Shown: piece by piece, positions 17,911-26,016 of the stretch
Layout of the letters: each line of letters begins with the position of its first letter
Position numbering within the stretch: the stretch's first letter is position 1
Source: Halorubrum trapanicum
GTDB lineage: Archaea > Halobacteriota > Halobacteria > Halobacteriales > Haloferacaceae
NCBI RefSeq assembly: GCF_017873555.1
Contig: NZ_JAGGKE010000008.1
Coordinates: forward strand, 91,708 to 155,707
Length of the DNA stretch: 64,000 nt
Reading direction: 5' to 3'
Position numbers and translations under genes: made by a program
Notes under the pieces: model-generated
Told to the model about the DNA's origin: nothing
Databases searched by the model: none
The model's input: only the letters and a program-made list of their open reading frames with translations

Positions 17911-19172
17911 GCCTCTTCACCCCCGTTCGCGGCCGCGCCCCGGTCGAGGACCTCCTTGCGGTCGTCGACGAGACCCACGTCCTCGTAAGCGACCGGCCCC
18001 TCCACCTGTTCGGCGTGCGGCGACGGCTCGTTGCCGATGAACTGAACGTTCGGCTCGGTGCCGCGTTCCTCCATCAGCTTGAACGTCGACACCGTGTGCC
18101 CCTTGCGGTTCGGGTAGGTGGAGGTGTCGTTCTCCTGTCCGTCCCGGTACTCCGCGAGGTGCTGGTTCGGATCGCTCTCCGGGTCGTTGAGGTCCCCGAA
18201 GTGGATCGCGTTCATCGCGCACGCCTCCTCGCAGGCGGTGGTGCCGATCAGGTCCTCGCCCATCTGGCCGTCCTGCCGGTCGACGCAGAACGTACACTTG
18301 CCCATCACGCCCTCCGGTGGACGGGAGCCGACCCAGCGCCCGCGATCGTCGATCTGGTGGTCGTCGTCGACCTCGGACTCGGGCACGTCCGGCTCGCCCC
18401 ACTGGAAGTAGTTGACGCCGTACGGGCACGACACCTCGCAGTACCGGCAGCCGATACAGATGTCGTAGTCCGTGAGCACGAGACCGTCCTCCTCGCGGGT
18501 GTGGCGGGCGCCGACCGGACACACCTTCGTACACGGCGAGTCCGTACAGTGCTGGCAGGTCCGGGGGAGGAAGTTCGTCTCGTCGCCCTGCCCCTCGTCC
18601 TCGAACGAGAAGACGTACATCCAGTTGGCGCCCCGCGAGAGGTTGTGCTCCTGGTTACACGCGACCATACAGGCGAGACACCCGTCGCAGTTGTTGAGGT
18701 TGATCGTCATCCCCCAGCGGGTTCCCTCGCCGTCGTCGCCGCCGGCGCCGGCGGTGCCGTTGCCGCCGGTGGTCGCGCCCGCGGTGCCGAGTCCGCTGAG
18801 GCCGAGCGCGGCCGCCGCGGCGCCCTTCTTCATCACCGATCGACGCGACTCGGCGTCGTCACCGCCGACGTCCCGCAGGGCCTCCCCGATGCCGCCGAAC
18901 GCCTCCTCGACGCGGTCGACGGCGTTCACGTCGTCCGCGTCGACCTCGTCGGGGTCGGGGATCGCTATCTCGCGGTCGTCGACGTCGAACTCCTCGAGGA
19001 TCCGGTCGTGGTACCGGCGGTAGAACTCGACCTCGGAGAGCTCGTCCGCGGCCACGCGCTGGGCGTCGCGGGCCATCTCCGCGCCGAGTTCGGCGTCGAA
19101 CTCCGTCTCCTCGAGGAGCTGCCTGTCCTCCTCGTCTACGGTCGTGTACATCGATTCGTCGTCGGTGCTCAT
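17907..19172 (-). CDS. Four-cluster ferredoxin subunit, DmsB/NrfC-like, with internal Tat-type segment
   Basis: 421-residue electron-transfer protein. The C-terminal two thirds carries cysteine clusters for four [4Fe-4S] centres in the DmsB arrangement: CDGCLACMVAC, CQHCTDSPCTKVC, CIGCRYCEVSC and CTFCVD with CEEAC. The N-terminus is unusual: about 105 acidic residues precede a twin-arginine stretch SRRSVMK (109-115) and an Ala/Gly-rich hydrophobic run (118-136), a Tat-like signal placed inside the protein. A related N-terminal region exists in other haloarchaeal ferredoxin-like proteins. It is the first gene of the coupled trio with the NrfD-like protein. The substrate-oxidising catalytic subunit is not encoded here. 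Confidence 0.85.
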   Translation of the reverse strand: MSTDDESMYTTVDEEDRQLLEETEFDAELGAEMARDAQRVAADELSEVEFYRRYHDRILEEFDVDDREIAIPDPDEVDADDVNAVDRVEEAFGGIGEALRDVGGDDAESRRSVMKKGAAAAALGLSGLGTAGATTGGNGTAGAGGDDGEGTRWGMTINLNNCDGCLACMVACNQEHNLSRGANWMYVFSFEDEGQGDETNFLPRTCQHCTDSPCTKVCPVGARHTREEDGLVLTDYDICIGCRYCEVSCPYGVNYFQWGEPDVPESEVDDDHQIDDRGRWVGSRPPEGVMGKCTFCVDRQDGQMGEDLIGTTACEEACAMNAIHFGDLNDPESDPNQHLAEYRDGQENDTSTYPNRKGHTVSTFKLMEERGTEPNVQFIGNEPSPHAEQVEGPVAYEDVGLVDDRKEVLDRGAAANGGEEA

Positions 19173-19478
19173 GGTGGAAGTGGAGTCGGTACCCCCCGCT
19201 CGCGGACGGGGGTCGCGGGACCGCCGTCGGACCCGCCGCGGACGTCGACGCGCGACTGACGCCGCAGGACCGGGTTCGACATTCCCGGTGATGCTACGCG
19301 ATCCGGGGGGTCAACCGTGACTCAAATTCCAAACCCCTGGCAACGCCGCCGAAGATGTTCGATCTCTCGCATAAAAGATCGTGTCACAGCCGAAGACAGC
19401 CCGGAGCGGGTGAGGGGGCGCGTGGTCCGCTCCGCCGAGCCGGAACTACTTTTAAATGCCTCTCCGAACGCCGAGGAC
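19173..19478. other. Divergent intergenic region, Fe-S operon and uridine phosphorylase
   Basis: 306 bases with no gene recognised. The right end carries the udp promoter (separate entry). The middle, around 19318-19385, contains a less GC-rich stretch (AAATTCCAAACCC, ATAAAAGATCG) that may hold a promoter. The region just upstream of the Fe-S gene is GC-rich and has no obvious TATA box within 40 bases, so that operon probably has a leader. Confidence 0.35.
19449..19457 (+). promoter_or_regulatory. TATA box of uridine phosphorylase
   Basis: CTTTTAAAT is centred 26 bases before the ATG at 19479, the spacing of a leaderless haloarchaeal promoter. This box decides the start codon: longer in-frame starts upstream would place the promoter inside the coding sequence. 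Confidence 0.6.
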
Positions 19479-20345
19479 ATGACCGACGAGACCGACGCAG
19501 GCGCTTCCGACGCGGACTCCCCGGCCTCCGACGCCGAAAGCGAGGATCCGAACGACGGGGCCGGCTACCACGTCGAGGCCGCGGCCGAGGACGTCGCGGA
19601 CGCGGTCCTCCTCCCGGGGAACCCCGAGCGCGTCGACAAGATCACGGCGCTGTGGGACGACCACGAGGAGGTCGCGCGCCACCGCGAGTACCGCACCGCG
19701 ACCGGGACGTACGACGGCGCGCCGATCTCCGTCACCTCCACGGGCATCGGCTCCCCGTCGGCCGCCATCGCCGTCGAGGAGCTGGCGCGCGTCGGCGTCG
19801 ACACGTTCATCCGGGTCGGCTCCTGCGGCGCGATCCAGCCCGAGATGGACGTGGGCGATCTGGTGATCACGACCGGGGGCGTCCGCCAGGAGGGGACGAG
19901 CGACGAGTACGTCCGCGAGGACTACCCGGCGACCGCCGACGGCGAGGTCGTCTCCGCGCTGGTCGCCGCCGCAGAGCGGCTGGGCCACGAGTACCACACC
20001 GGCGTCACCATGAGCGCCGACTCCTTCTACGCCGGGCAGGGCCGCCCCGGGTTCGAGGGGTTCGAGGCCGCCGGCTCGGACGAGCTCGTCGCGGAGCTCC
20101 GCGACGCGAACGTGAAGAACATCGAGATGGAGGCGTCCGCGATCCTCACGATCGCCAACGTGTACGGGCTTCGGGCGGGCGCGGTCTGTTCCGTCTACGC
20201 GAACCGCGTGACCGGCGAGTTCCGGACGGAAGGCGAGTCGCGCGCCGCCGAGACCGCGAGCCTCGCGGTGAAGCTGCTCGCGCGCATGGACGAGGCGAAA
20301 CGCGAGGCGGGCGCCGACCGCTGGCACGCGGGTCTCTCGCTGTAG
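19479..20345 (+). CDS. udp: Uridine phosphorylase
   Basis: Splits uridine with phosphate to uracil and ribose-1-phosphate. 288 residues of the PNP/UDP family type 1. The phosphate-binding LLPGNPERVDKI segment and the nucleoside-site IRVGSCGAIQPEMDVGDLVI are visible. The ribose-binding motif is KNIEMEASAI. A roughly 30-residue acidic, disordered Asp/Ala/Ser extension precedes the enzyme proper and is typical of the halophilic version. The start is fixed by the TATA box 26 bases upstream. It would act after the cytidine deaminase at 14580. Uridine rather than purine nucleosides is favoured by the family pattern but not proven by sequence alone. Confidence 0.9.
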   Translation: MTDETDAGASDADSPASDAESEDPNDGAGYHVEAAAEDVADAVLLPGNPERVDKITALWDDHEEVARHREYRTATGTYDGAPISVTSTGIGSPSAAIAVEELARVGVDTFIRVGSCGAIQPEMDVGDLVITTGGVRQEGTSDEYVREDYPATADGEVVSALVAAAERLGHEYHTGVTMSADSFYAGQGRPGFEGFEAAGSDELVAELRDANVKNIEMEASAILTIANVYGLRAGAVCSVYANRVTGEFRTEGESRAAETASLAVKLLARMDEAKREAGADRWHAGLSL

Positions 20346-20431
20346 CCGCCGCCCGCGACCCCGCCGCGTTGGCGATATCTGTCTGCGAGCGTTCCAAAGC
20401 GACTTTATCCGCGGGCCGCGGAGCGATACGC

Positions 20432-21613
20432 ATGAGTACACAGGTCGTCGTCGTCGGCTCCGGGTACGCCGGCGCCGGGGCGGTGAAGGCGTTCGAAGAC
20501 GAGGTCGGCGAGGGCGAGGCGGAGCTCACCTGGATATCCGAACACGACTATCACCTCGTCTTACACGAGGTCCACCGCGCGATCCGCAACCCCGCGGTCG
20601 AGGACAAGATCACGATCCCCGTCGACGAGATCAAATCGCCCCGGTCCGACTTCGTCCAGGGCCGGGTCGTCGACGTCGACACCGACGACCGCGTCGTCGA
20701 GACGGACGACGGGACCACCGTCGACTACGACTACCTCCTCCTCGGCGTCGGCTCGACGACCGCATTCTTCGGCATCGAGGGGCTGAAGGAGCACGCCCAC
20801 CAGCTGAAGGGGCTCGACGACGCGAAGGCGATCCACGAGGACGTCCGCGAGGCGGCGGCCGAGGCGACCCGCTCCGACCCCGTCGAGGTCATCGTCGGCG
20901 GCGCCGGTCTCTCCGGCATCCAGACCGCCGGCGAGATCGCCGAGTACCGCGACAAACACCGCGCGCCGATCGAGATCAAGCTGGTCGAGGGACTCGACGA
21001 GGTCTTCCCCGGCAACGACCCGCAGATCCAGGGCGCGCTCCGCCAGCGGCTGGAGGACGCCGACGTGGAGATCCTCACCGGCGACTTCATCTCGAAGGCC
21101 GACGAGGACGCCGTCTACCTCGGCGGCGGCGACGAGGAGGAGCCGGCGGAGCTCGGCTACGACGTGCTGATCTGGACCGGCGGCATCACGGGCCAGCCGG
21201 AGCTGGAGAACGTCGAGGTCGAGAAGGACGAGCGCTCGAACCGCGTCCACGCCGACGCCGATTTCACCACCAGCGACGACCGCGTGTTCGCCATCGGCGA
21301 CACCGCCCTCGTCGAGCAGGGCGACGACGACGTGGCGCCGCCGACCGCGCAGGCCGCCTGGCAGGCCGCCGAGGTCGCCGGCGAGAACCTCGCGCGCGCC
21401 GCACGCGGCGCGCCGCTCCGCTCGTGGACCCACGAGGACAAGGGGACCGTCATCTCCGTCGGCGAGGACGCGGTCGCCCACGACGTGATGGGCATGCCGA
21501 TCAAGACGTTCGGCGGCACGCCCGCGAAGCTGCTGAAGAAGGCCATCGCCACGCGCTGGATCAACAAGGTCTCCTCCGCGAGCCGCGCGTTCGGCGCGTT
21601 CGGGGATATGTAG
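20432..21613 (+). CDS. NAD(P)/FAD-dependent dehydrogenase, NDH-2-like
   Basis: 393-residue two-dinucleotide-binding-domain flavoprotein, in the type II NADH dehydrogenase group. The FAD Rossmann motif VVVVGSGYAGAGA opens the protein. The NAD motif VIVGGAGLSGIQTAGEIA is at about residue 150, and the second FAD motif VFAIGDTALV is at about 290. The C-terminus has an amphipathic, Lys/Arg-rich stretch (LLKKAIATRWINK) that fits monotopic membrane attachment. It would pass electrons from NADH to menaquinone without pumping, but a sulphide:quinone-type reductase is possible: the redox-active cysteines expected for SQR are not seen. ATG at 20432; a TTTATCC box is 25-30 bases upstream. Confidence 0.82.
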   Translation: MSTQVVVVGSGYAGAGAVKAFEDEVGEGEAELTWISEHDYHLVLHEVHRAIRNPAVEDKITIPVDEIKSPRSDFVQGRVVDVDTDDRVVETDDGTTVDYDYLLLGVGSTTAFFGIEGLKEHAHQLKGLDDAKAIHEDVREAAAEATRSDPVEVIVGGAGLSGIQTAGEIAEYRDKHRAPIEIKLVEGLDEVFPGNDPQIQGALRQRLEDADVEILTGDFISKADEDAVYLGGGDEEEPAELGYDVLIWTGGITGQPELENVEVEKDERSNRVHADADFTTSDDRVFAIGDTALVEQGDDDVAPPTAQAAWQAAEVAGENLARAARGAPLRSWTHEDKGTVISVGEDAVAHDVMGMPIKTFGGTPAKLLKKAIATRWINKVSSASRAFGAFGDM

Positions 21614-21725
21614 GCGCGGGCGACTCGCGACGGCGACGCGTCTCTCGGCTTCGACTTCCGACTCTTTTCGACGAGAAGCAGTTAGAACTGCGGCAGACAG
21701 CCGGTCGAAGAGCCTCGTTCCGCAG

Positions 21726-22259
21726 TCAGTGTTCCGCCGGCTCGTCGGGCGCCCGCATGTCGTCGATCCGAAGGATGAGCACGTTCGCGGTGTCGTCTTT
21801 GCCGTCGACGGTGCCGTCGATGACGAGCTTCGAGAGCGGCGTCGGGCCGACGGTGACGCTGTCGCCCTCGTGGAAGTCGCGGACCGACCCCTGGACGTGG
21901 ATCTCGGCGCGACACAGCTCGGGGTGGTGGACGCTGGAGAGGTCGATCCCGTCGACGTTGACTCCCTCGACCTCCTCGCCCTCGTGGTAGATCGGGACGT
22001 CGGCCGGCTCGTCCATGCGCTGGATGTCGAGCGCCTCGTAGGCGTTCGAGGTGGGCTTGTAGCCGCCCTTCGGACCAGGTACCCCTTCGACCAGCTGGAG
22101 GGCCTTGAGGCTCTGCATCTGGTTGCGGATCGTCCCCGGATTACGGTCGACCTCCTCGGCGATCGCCTCGCCTTTCACGGCGTCCTCCTGTTCCCCGTAC
22201 AGGTTGATCAGGGCCGAGAGGATGCTTTTCTGGCTCGATGTGAGCTCGATCGATGACAT
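21726..22259 (-). CDS. Winged helix-turn-helix transcriptional regulator
   Basis: 177-residue regulator. An N-terminal winged-helix domain (about residues 1-75) carries the recognition region EVDRNPGTIRNQMQSLKALQLVEG. A beta-rich C-terminal domain follows (VHHPELCRAEIHVQGSV, then VLILRIDDMR), probably a ligand-binding or oligomerisation unit of a kind seen in several archaeal regulators. It is a single gene, upstream box GCATTTAAGCG about 29 bases before the ATG. Ligand and targets are unknown. The only cysteine lies in the C-terminal domain, so a classical metal finger is unlikely. Confidence 0.75.
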   Translation of the reverse strand: MSSIELTSSQKSILSALINLYGEQEDAVKGEAIAEEVDRNPGTIRNQMQSLKALQLVEGVPGPKGGYKPTSNAYEALDIQRMDEPADVPIYHEGEEVEGVNVDGIDLSSVHHPELCRAEIHVQGSVRDFHEGDSVTVGPTPLSKLVIDGTVDGKDDTANVLILRIDDMRAPDEPAEH

Positions 22260-22365
22260 GGTCGCGAATACATCACGCCCCCGCTTAAATGCGATGGAAC
22301 TCGCTTATAAATGATCGTGTGGAATCCGCTCGGTGGCCGGATACAGCCGGTTCCGACCGACCGGT

Positions 22366-22584
22366 TCACTCCCCGCGAAGCCGCTTCATCCGGACGTACG
22401 CGATCGGACTCGAGAGCGCGACGACCACGCCGACGCCGATCAGCGCGACCCCGAGATCCGCCGCGACGAACGAGACCGCGGCGCCGACGAGTCCGACCGC
22501 CGCGCCGGTGAACGCGACCGCGATGGTCGCGCCGATCGGCTCGATGTCGCCGGGGTCGACCGAGTAGGGATCGGAACTGCCCAT
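22366..22584 (-). CDS. Small two-helix membrane protein
   Basis: 72-residue protein with two hydrophobic segments (about 15-37 and 40-62) joined by a short loop, ending in the basic tail RMKRLRGE, so both termini probably face the cytoplasm. The start MGSSDPYSVD at 22584 gives a short acidic N-terminus; longer versions add arginine-rich out-of-character sequence. Function unknown; this type is common in haloarchaea. Divergent from arginase with 136 bases between. Confidence 0.6.
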   Translation of the reverse strand: MGSSDPYSVDPGDIEPIGATIAVAFTGAAVGLVGAAVSFVAADLGVALIGVGVVVALSSPIAYVRMKRLRGE

Positions 22585-22720
22585 GAACGCCCCGTGGCGG
22601 GCCGGGCGCAAAACGGTGTCCGATCCGGCGAGGGGGGGACGGTGGGGTCGCCGGCGAATCCAGGGCGACGCGAGCGCGCCGATCCCCACCATTCAAGCGC
22701 CGGCGCGCCGCGTAGCCGGT

Positions 22721-23626
22721 ATGACCACGGTCAGGATCATCGGCGCGCCGACCGACTACGGGGCGAACCGACGCGGGGTCGACATGGGACCGTCGGCGAT
22801 CCGATACGGCGGACTCGCCGACCAGCTCGCCGGCGCGGGCGTCGAGACGGTCGACGCGGGCGACCTCCTCGTCCCGCGGGCCGAGGAGCGCGATCCGGAC
22901 GCGGACGCGCCCAGCGAGGGGAAAGCCAAGTTCCTCCGCGAGACGGCGGACGTCTGTCGACGGCTCGGCGACGAGGTCGCCGCGACGCTCGCGGACGGCG
23001 AGGTGCCGCTCGCGCTCGGGGGCGACCACTCAATCGCCATCGGGAGCCTCGTCGGGTCCGCGCGCGACGCCGATGTCGGCGCGGTATGGTTCGACGCGCA
23101 CGCCGACCTCAACACGCCCGCGACGACGCCCTCGGGGAACGTCCACGGGATGCCGCTGGCGGCCGCGCTCGGGATCGGCGAGTTCGCGGACACCGAGTGG
23201 GCGAACGCGCCGGGGCTCTCGCCGGAGAACGTCGCGCTCGTCGGGCTTCGGTCGGTCGACGGCGCGGAGGCGGAGCTAATCCGCGACCGCGGCTTCGCGG
23301 CGTACACGATGTCGGACATCGACGAGCGGGGGATCACGGACGTCACCGAGGAGGCGCTCTCCGTCGCCTCGGCCGGCGTCGACGGGATCCACGTCAGCCT
23401 CGATCTGGACTGGCTCGACCCGAACGCGGCGCCCGGGGTCGGCACGCCCGTCCGCGGCGGCGTCACCTACCGGGAGGCGCACAGCGCGATGGAGATCGTC
23501 GACCGGACGGACGCGCTCCGGTCGATGGAGCTGGTCGAGGTGAATCCGACGCTCGACCAGCACAACGAGACGGCCGAGCTGGCGACGGAGCTGGCGGCGA
23601 GCGCGCTCGGGAAGCGCGTCCTATAA
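22721..23626 (+). CDS. rocF: Arginase (ureohydrolase family)
   Basis: Manganese ureohydrolase of 301 residues. It probably hydrolyses arginine to ornithine and urea. All family metal motifs are present: GGDHS, WFDAHADLN and SLDLDWLDP, plus the VHGMPLAAALG segment. The opening GVDMGPSAIRYGGL is the pattern of arginases rather than agmatinases, which is why arginase is preferred. The start at 22721 puts the first strand VRIIGAPTDYG immediately after the Met. No ornithine pathway gene is beside it; agmatinase remains the alternative. Confidence 0.85.
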   Translation: MTTVRIIGAPTDYGANRRGVDMGPSAIRYGGLADQLAGAGVETVDAGDLLVPRAEERDPDADAPSEGKAKFLRETADVCRRLGDEVAATLADGEVPLALGGDHSIAIGSLVGSARDADVGAVWFDAHADLNTPATTPSGNVHGMPLAAALGIGEFADTEWANAPGLSPENVALVGLRSVDGAEAELIRDRGFAAYTMSDIDERGITDVTEEALSVASAGVDGIHVSLDLDWLDPNAAPGVGTPVRGGVTYREAHSAMEIVDRTDALRSMELVEVNPTLDQHNETAELATELAASALGKRVL

Positions 23627-23660
23627 ATCGAGGGCGGTCGAGCCGACCGAGCCGAACGCC

Positions 23661-23960
23661 TCAGACGCCGCGGTCCAACTCTTCGACGACCTGCTGGAGG
23701 TCCGCCGCGGCCTCGACGTCGCCTTTGATCTCCTCCCGGCGGCGGACCGCCGCCGAGTCGGCGTCGTACGCCCGGACGAACTCGGCGCGGGTGTGCTCGT
23801 CGAACGCGTGACGGATCGCGAAGTAGCCGTCGGGGACGATGGTGCCGCACACCTTGCACTCGTGGCGCTGGTGGTCGTTCGTCTGGTGGACGATCGCCGC
23901 CTCCACGTCGTCGAAGGCGGCGTCGCAGTCGCCGATGCCGCACGTCCAGCGAGGGGCCAT
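23661..23960 (-). CDS. Small zinc-finger protein
   Basis: 99-residue protein with two cysteine/histidine knuckles: CGIGDCDAAF followed by HQTNDH, and CKVCGTIV followed by HAFDEH. This resembles paired C2H2-type fingers, so zinc binding and nucleic-acid or protein contact are likely. The C-terminal third is an alpha-helical, charged segment. Such small finger proteins are common and mostly uncharacterised in haloarchaea. The gene ends 34 bases after the arginase stop, convergently. Confidence 0.7.
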   Translation of the reverse strand: MAPRWTCGIGDCDAAFDDVEAAIVHQTNDHQRHECKVCGTIVPDGYFAIRHAFDEHTRAEFVRAYDADSAAVRRREEIKGDVEAAADLQQVVEELDRGV

Positions 23961-24118
23961 ACCCGAACACTCGCCCGAGGGGGATTAACGGTTTCCCAAG
24001 CCGTCCGGTTCTTCTCCCGGCGTCGACCGGCGCTCGCCGACGGGGCGCCCGGCCCGCGGTCGCGGCACCGTCGTCGTCGAACGATACGCCTTTGCGCGGG
24101 CGCGACGACCGTTCGACC

Positions 24119-24883
24119 GTGACCCGATCGAGAACGCGCGTCGACGCCCACGTCAAGGTGCTCGACGACGAGGTCGTCGCCCGCGCGAAGGCCCGCGGGA
24201 TCGACGCGCTCGTGTACGCGCCGCACTTCACGCGCCTCCCGACGATCCGCGAGCGCGCCGCTCGGCACTCCGACGACGAGCTGACCGTCGTCCCCGCCCG
24301 CGAGGTGTTCACCGGCGACTGGGGCAACCGGCGCCACCTCCTCGTCTTCGGTCTCTCCGACCCGGTCCCCGACTACATCACCTTCGAGGGCGCGATGGCC
24401 GAGTTCGAGCGGCAGGACGCCGCCGTGCTCGTCCCGCATCCCGGTTTCGCCACCATCTCGCTCACGCGGCCCGAGGTCGACGCCCACGCCGACCGAATCG
24501 ACGCGGTCGAGACGTACAACACGAAGCTGCTGCCACACCAGAACGCCCGCGCGCGCCGGACCGCCGAGGCGGCCGGTCGCGTCGGGTTCGGCTCGTCGTA
24601 CGCGCACCTCCCCGGCACGGTCGGCGAGGCGTGGACCGCCTTCGAGGGCGACCTCGACGACGAGGAAGCAATCGTCGACGCCTTCCGCGACCGGCGCCCT
24701 CGGAAGGTGATCCATCGCGGCGGGGCCGGCCACCGGCTCCGCGGTCTCGTCGAGTTCGCACACCTCGCGTACGAGAACACGTGGGCGAAGCTCGACCGGA
24801 TGTTCCTCTCCGGCAACGAGCCGACCCTCCCGTCGAACGTCGCCTACGAGGGACGGTTCGACGACGTGAGCGTGTACGAATAG
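24119..24883 (+). CDS. PHP-domain phosphoesterase-like protein
   Basis: 254-residue member of the PHP (polymerase and histidinol phosphatase) metal-dependent superfamily. It keeps a shortened set of motifs: RVDAHVKVLDD at the start, ALVYAPHFT, EVFTG, LVPHPGF and GSSYAHLPG, each contributing possible metal ligands. The first motif is HVK where many relatives have HxH, so one ligand may be lost. A GTG at 24119 is preferred over an ATG 27 bases upstream, because a CCTTTGCG box lies only about 27 bases before the GTG. The TAG stop is part of the left inverted repeat of the adjacent repeat element. Substrate unknown. Confidence 0.7.
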   Translation: MTRSRTRVDAHVKVLDDEVVARAKARGIDALVYAPHFTRLPTIRERAARHSDDELTVVPAREVFTGDWGNRRHLLVFGLSDPVPDYITFEGAMAEFERQDAAVLVPHPGFATISLTRPEVDAHADRIDAVETYNTKLLPHQNARARRTAEAAGRVGFGSSYAHLPGTVGEAWTAFEGDLDDEEAIVDAFRDRRPRKVIHRGGAGHRLRGLVEFAHLAYENTWAKLDRMFLSGNEPTLPSNVAYEGRFDDVSVYE

Positions 24884-25381
24884 ATAGCCGTGCGGTGGCG
24901 CGTGCCTGCGAGGCCGCCCCGCGGCCGAGCCGCGAGGGACCGAAGGTCCCTCTGGAAGCCGGCGCGAAGCGCCGGCGACAGCACGCGCGAGGGAGTCGCT
25001 GGCGGCGCCAGCCGCCAGCGACGAGGCTGGGGAGGCGTGAGGTGCGGTCCCGCGAGCGATCGGAGAGAGCGAGCGGGAGTACGGAAGTCGCAGCCCGCGA
25101 AGCGAACGTAGTGAGCGAGCAGGAACGTCTTCCGGCGGTTGCGGTGTTGTGCGGGTGGGACTCAAAGGGGCAGCCGCGAGGCGGGCGCAGGCGATGTAAG
25201 CACCGCAGGAGCGAGCAACGCGAGCGACGAGGAGCGAAGCGAGCGTGCGCCCGCCTCGTGGCTGGGGCTTTGGAGGTGTTCACCGGCAATCTACAGCCGA
25301 TTATTTATAAATAACCGCCTGGGGCTTTGGCGGTGTTCTCGGACCCACCGATCACCACGCGACGGTCACCATTGCTATCTA
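24881..25381 (+). repeat. Structured intergenic repeat, copy B
   Basis: Largest copy of the three-member family, filling the whole gap between two convergent genes. Order of blocks: TAGATAGC left end, GCGGTGGCGCGTGCC head, stem GCGCGTGC/GCACGCGC (24898-24905 with 24980-24987), GAGGCTGGGGAGGCGTGAGG, GTGGGACTCAAAGGGGCAGC, and an 18-bp stem (25172-25189 with 25246-25263, one G-U). Two tail units GGCTGGGGCTTTGG follow, separated by ATTATTTATAAATAACC, then the GCTATCTA right end. The ends are an 8-bp perfect inverted repeat. About 130 bases between the head and the GGGACTC block are an insertion relative to copy C. No protein is encoded. Confidence 0.8.
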
Positions 25382-25382
25382 C

Positions 25383-25883
25383 TTATAAGCCGAATCCGGC
25401 CGCGGCCTCCGAGACCGCGGAGAGATCCAGATCGAGGGTGAACAGGTAGGTGTGGATCGCCCAGAACGCCGCCAGCTCGATCGCGGTGATGATCACGGTG
25501 ACGAGGTCGGCGTACTTGCTGCTCGTCGTCACGCCGCTCGGCATCCCGAACTCCCTGTCGGAGAACGGGTGGAACAGCGCGATGCCCCGCCGGCTCCCGA
25601 CCACGTCGAGGACGTAGTGCGTCAACACGCCGATCCAGACGTACTGGAGGTTGCCGAAGAAGATCGGGTACGCGAGGAAGATCGCCAGCACGGGGAGGCT
25701 GTGAAGCGTCTTCCGGTGGCGCCCGAAGGCGGTGTCGACGTCGGGGAACAGCGCCCCCAACACAACCGGGACGGTGATCTCCGCGACGGTCGTCGCGGTC
25801 GCCGCGTCGAGACCCGGTTCGACGATGAAGCCGAGTCCCAAGGCGAGCAGCAGGCCGTTGAGGACGTGGCCGCGTTTGTTCAT
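25383..25883 (-). CDS. YdjM/LexA-binding-like membrane-bound metal hydrolase family protein
   Basis: 166-residue membrane protein of the YdjM (PF04307-like) family, putative metal-dependent hydrolases of the inner membrane. Conserved His/Asp signature residues are in GHVLNGLLLALG near the start, LGALFPDVDTAFGRHRKTLHS in the middle and GVLTHYVLDVVGSRRGIALFHPFSD. Four hydrophobic segments are predicted. The stop codon TTA/TAA falls in the CTTATAAG end region of repeat copy B. The role in archaea is unknown; bacterial relatives are DNA-damage-inducible. Confidence 0.75.
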   Translation of the reverse strand: MNKRGHVLNGLLLALGLGFIVEPGLDAATATTVAEITVPVVLGALFPDVDTAFGRHRKTLHSLPVLAIFLAYPIFFGNLQYVWIGVLTHYVLDVVGSRRGIALFHPFSDREFGMPSGVTTSSKYADLVTVIITAIELAAFWAIHTYLFTLDLDLSAVSEAAAGFGL

Positions 25884-26016
25884 ACCGTTCGCTTCGCGCG
25901 TCGACAGGTCAAACCACCGGATCGCGGCGACGACTGTCGGGCGCGCTTCCCTCCGATCCGCCGGGGCGCCGCTCGCGGGTCGAAAGAGCCACGGCGGGCG
26001 CGCTCGACCCGCCCGT

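Noticed and set aside
24890..25382. CRISPR-like array in the GC-rich repeat region.
   Set aside because: Repeats are not regularly spaced or identical, and there are no spacers of uniform length.
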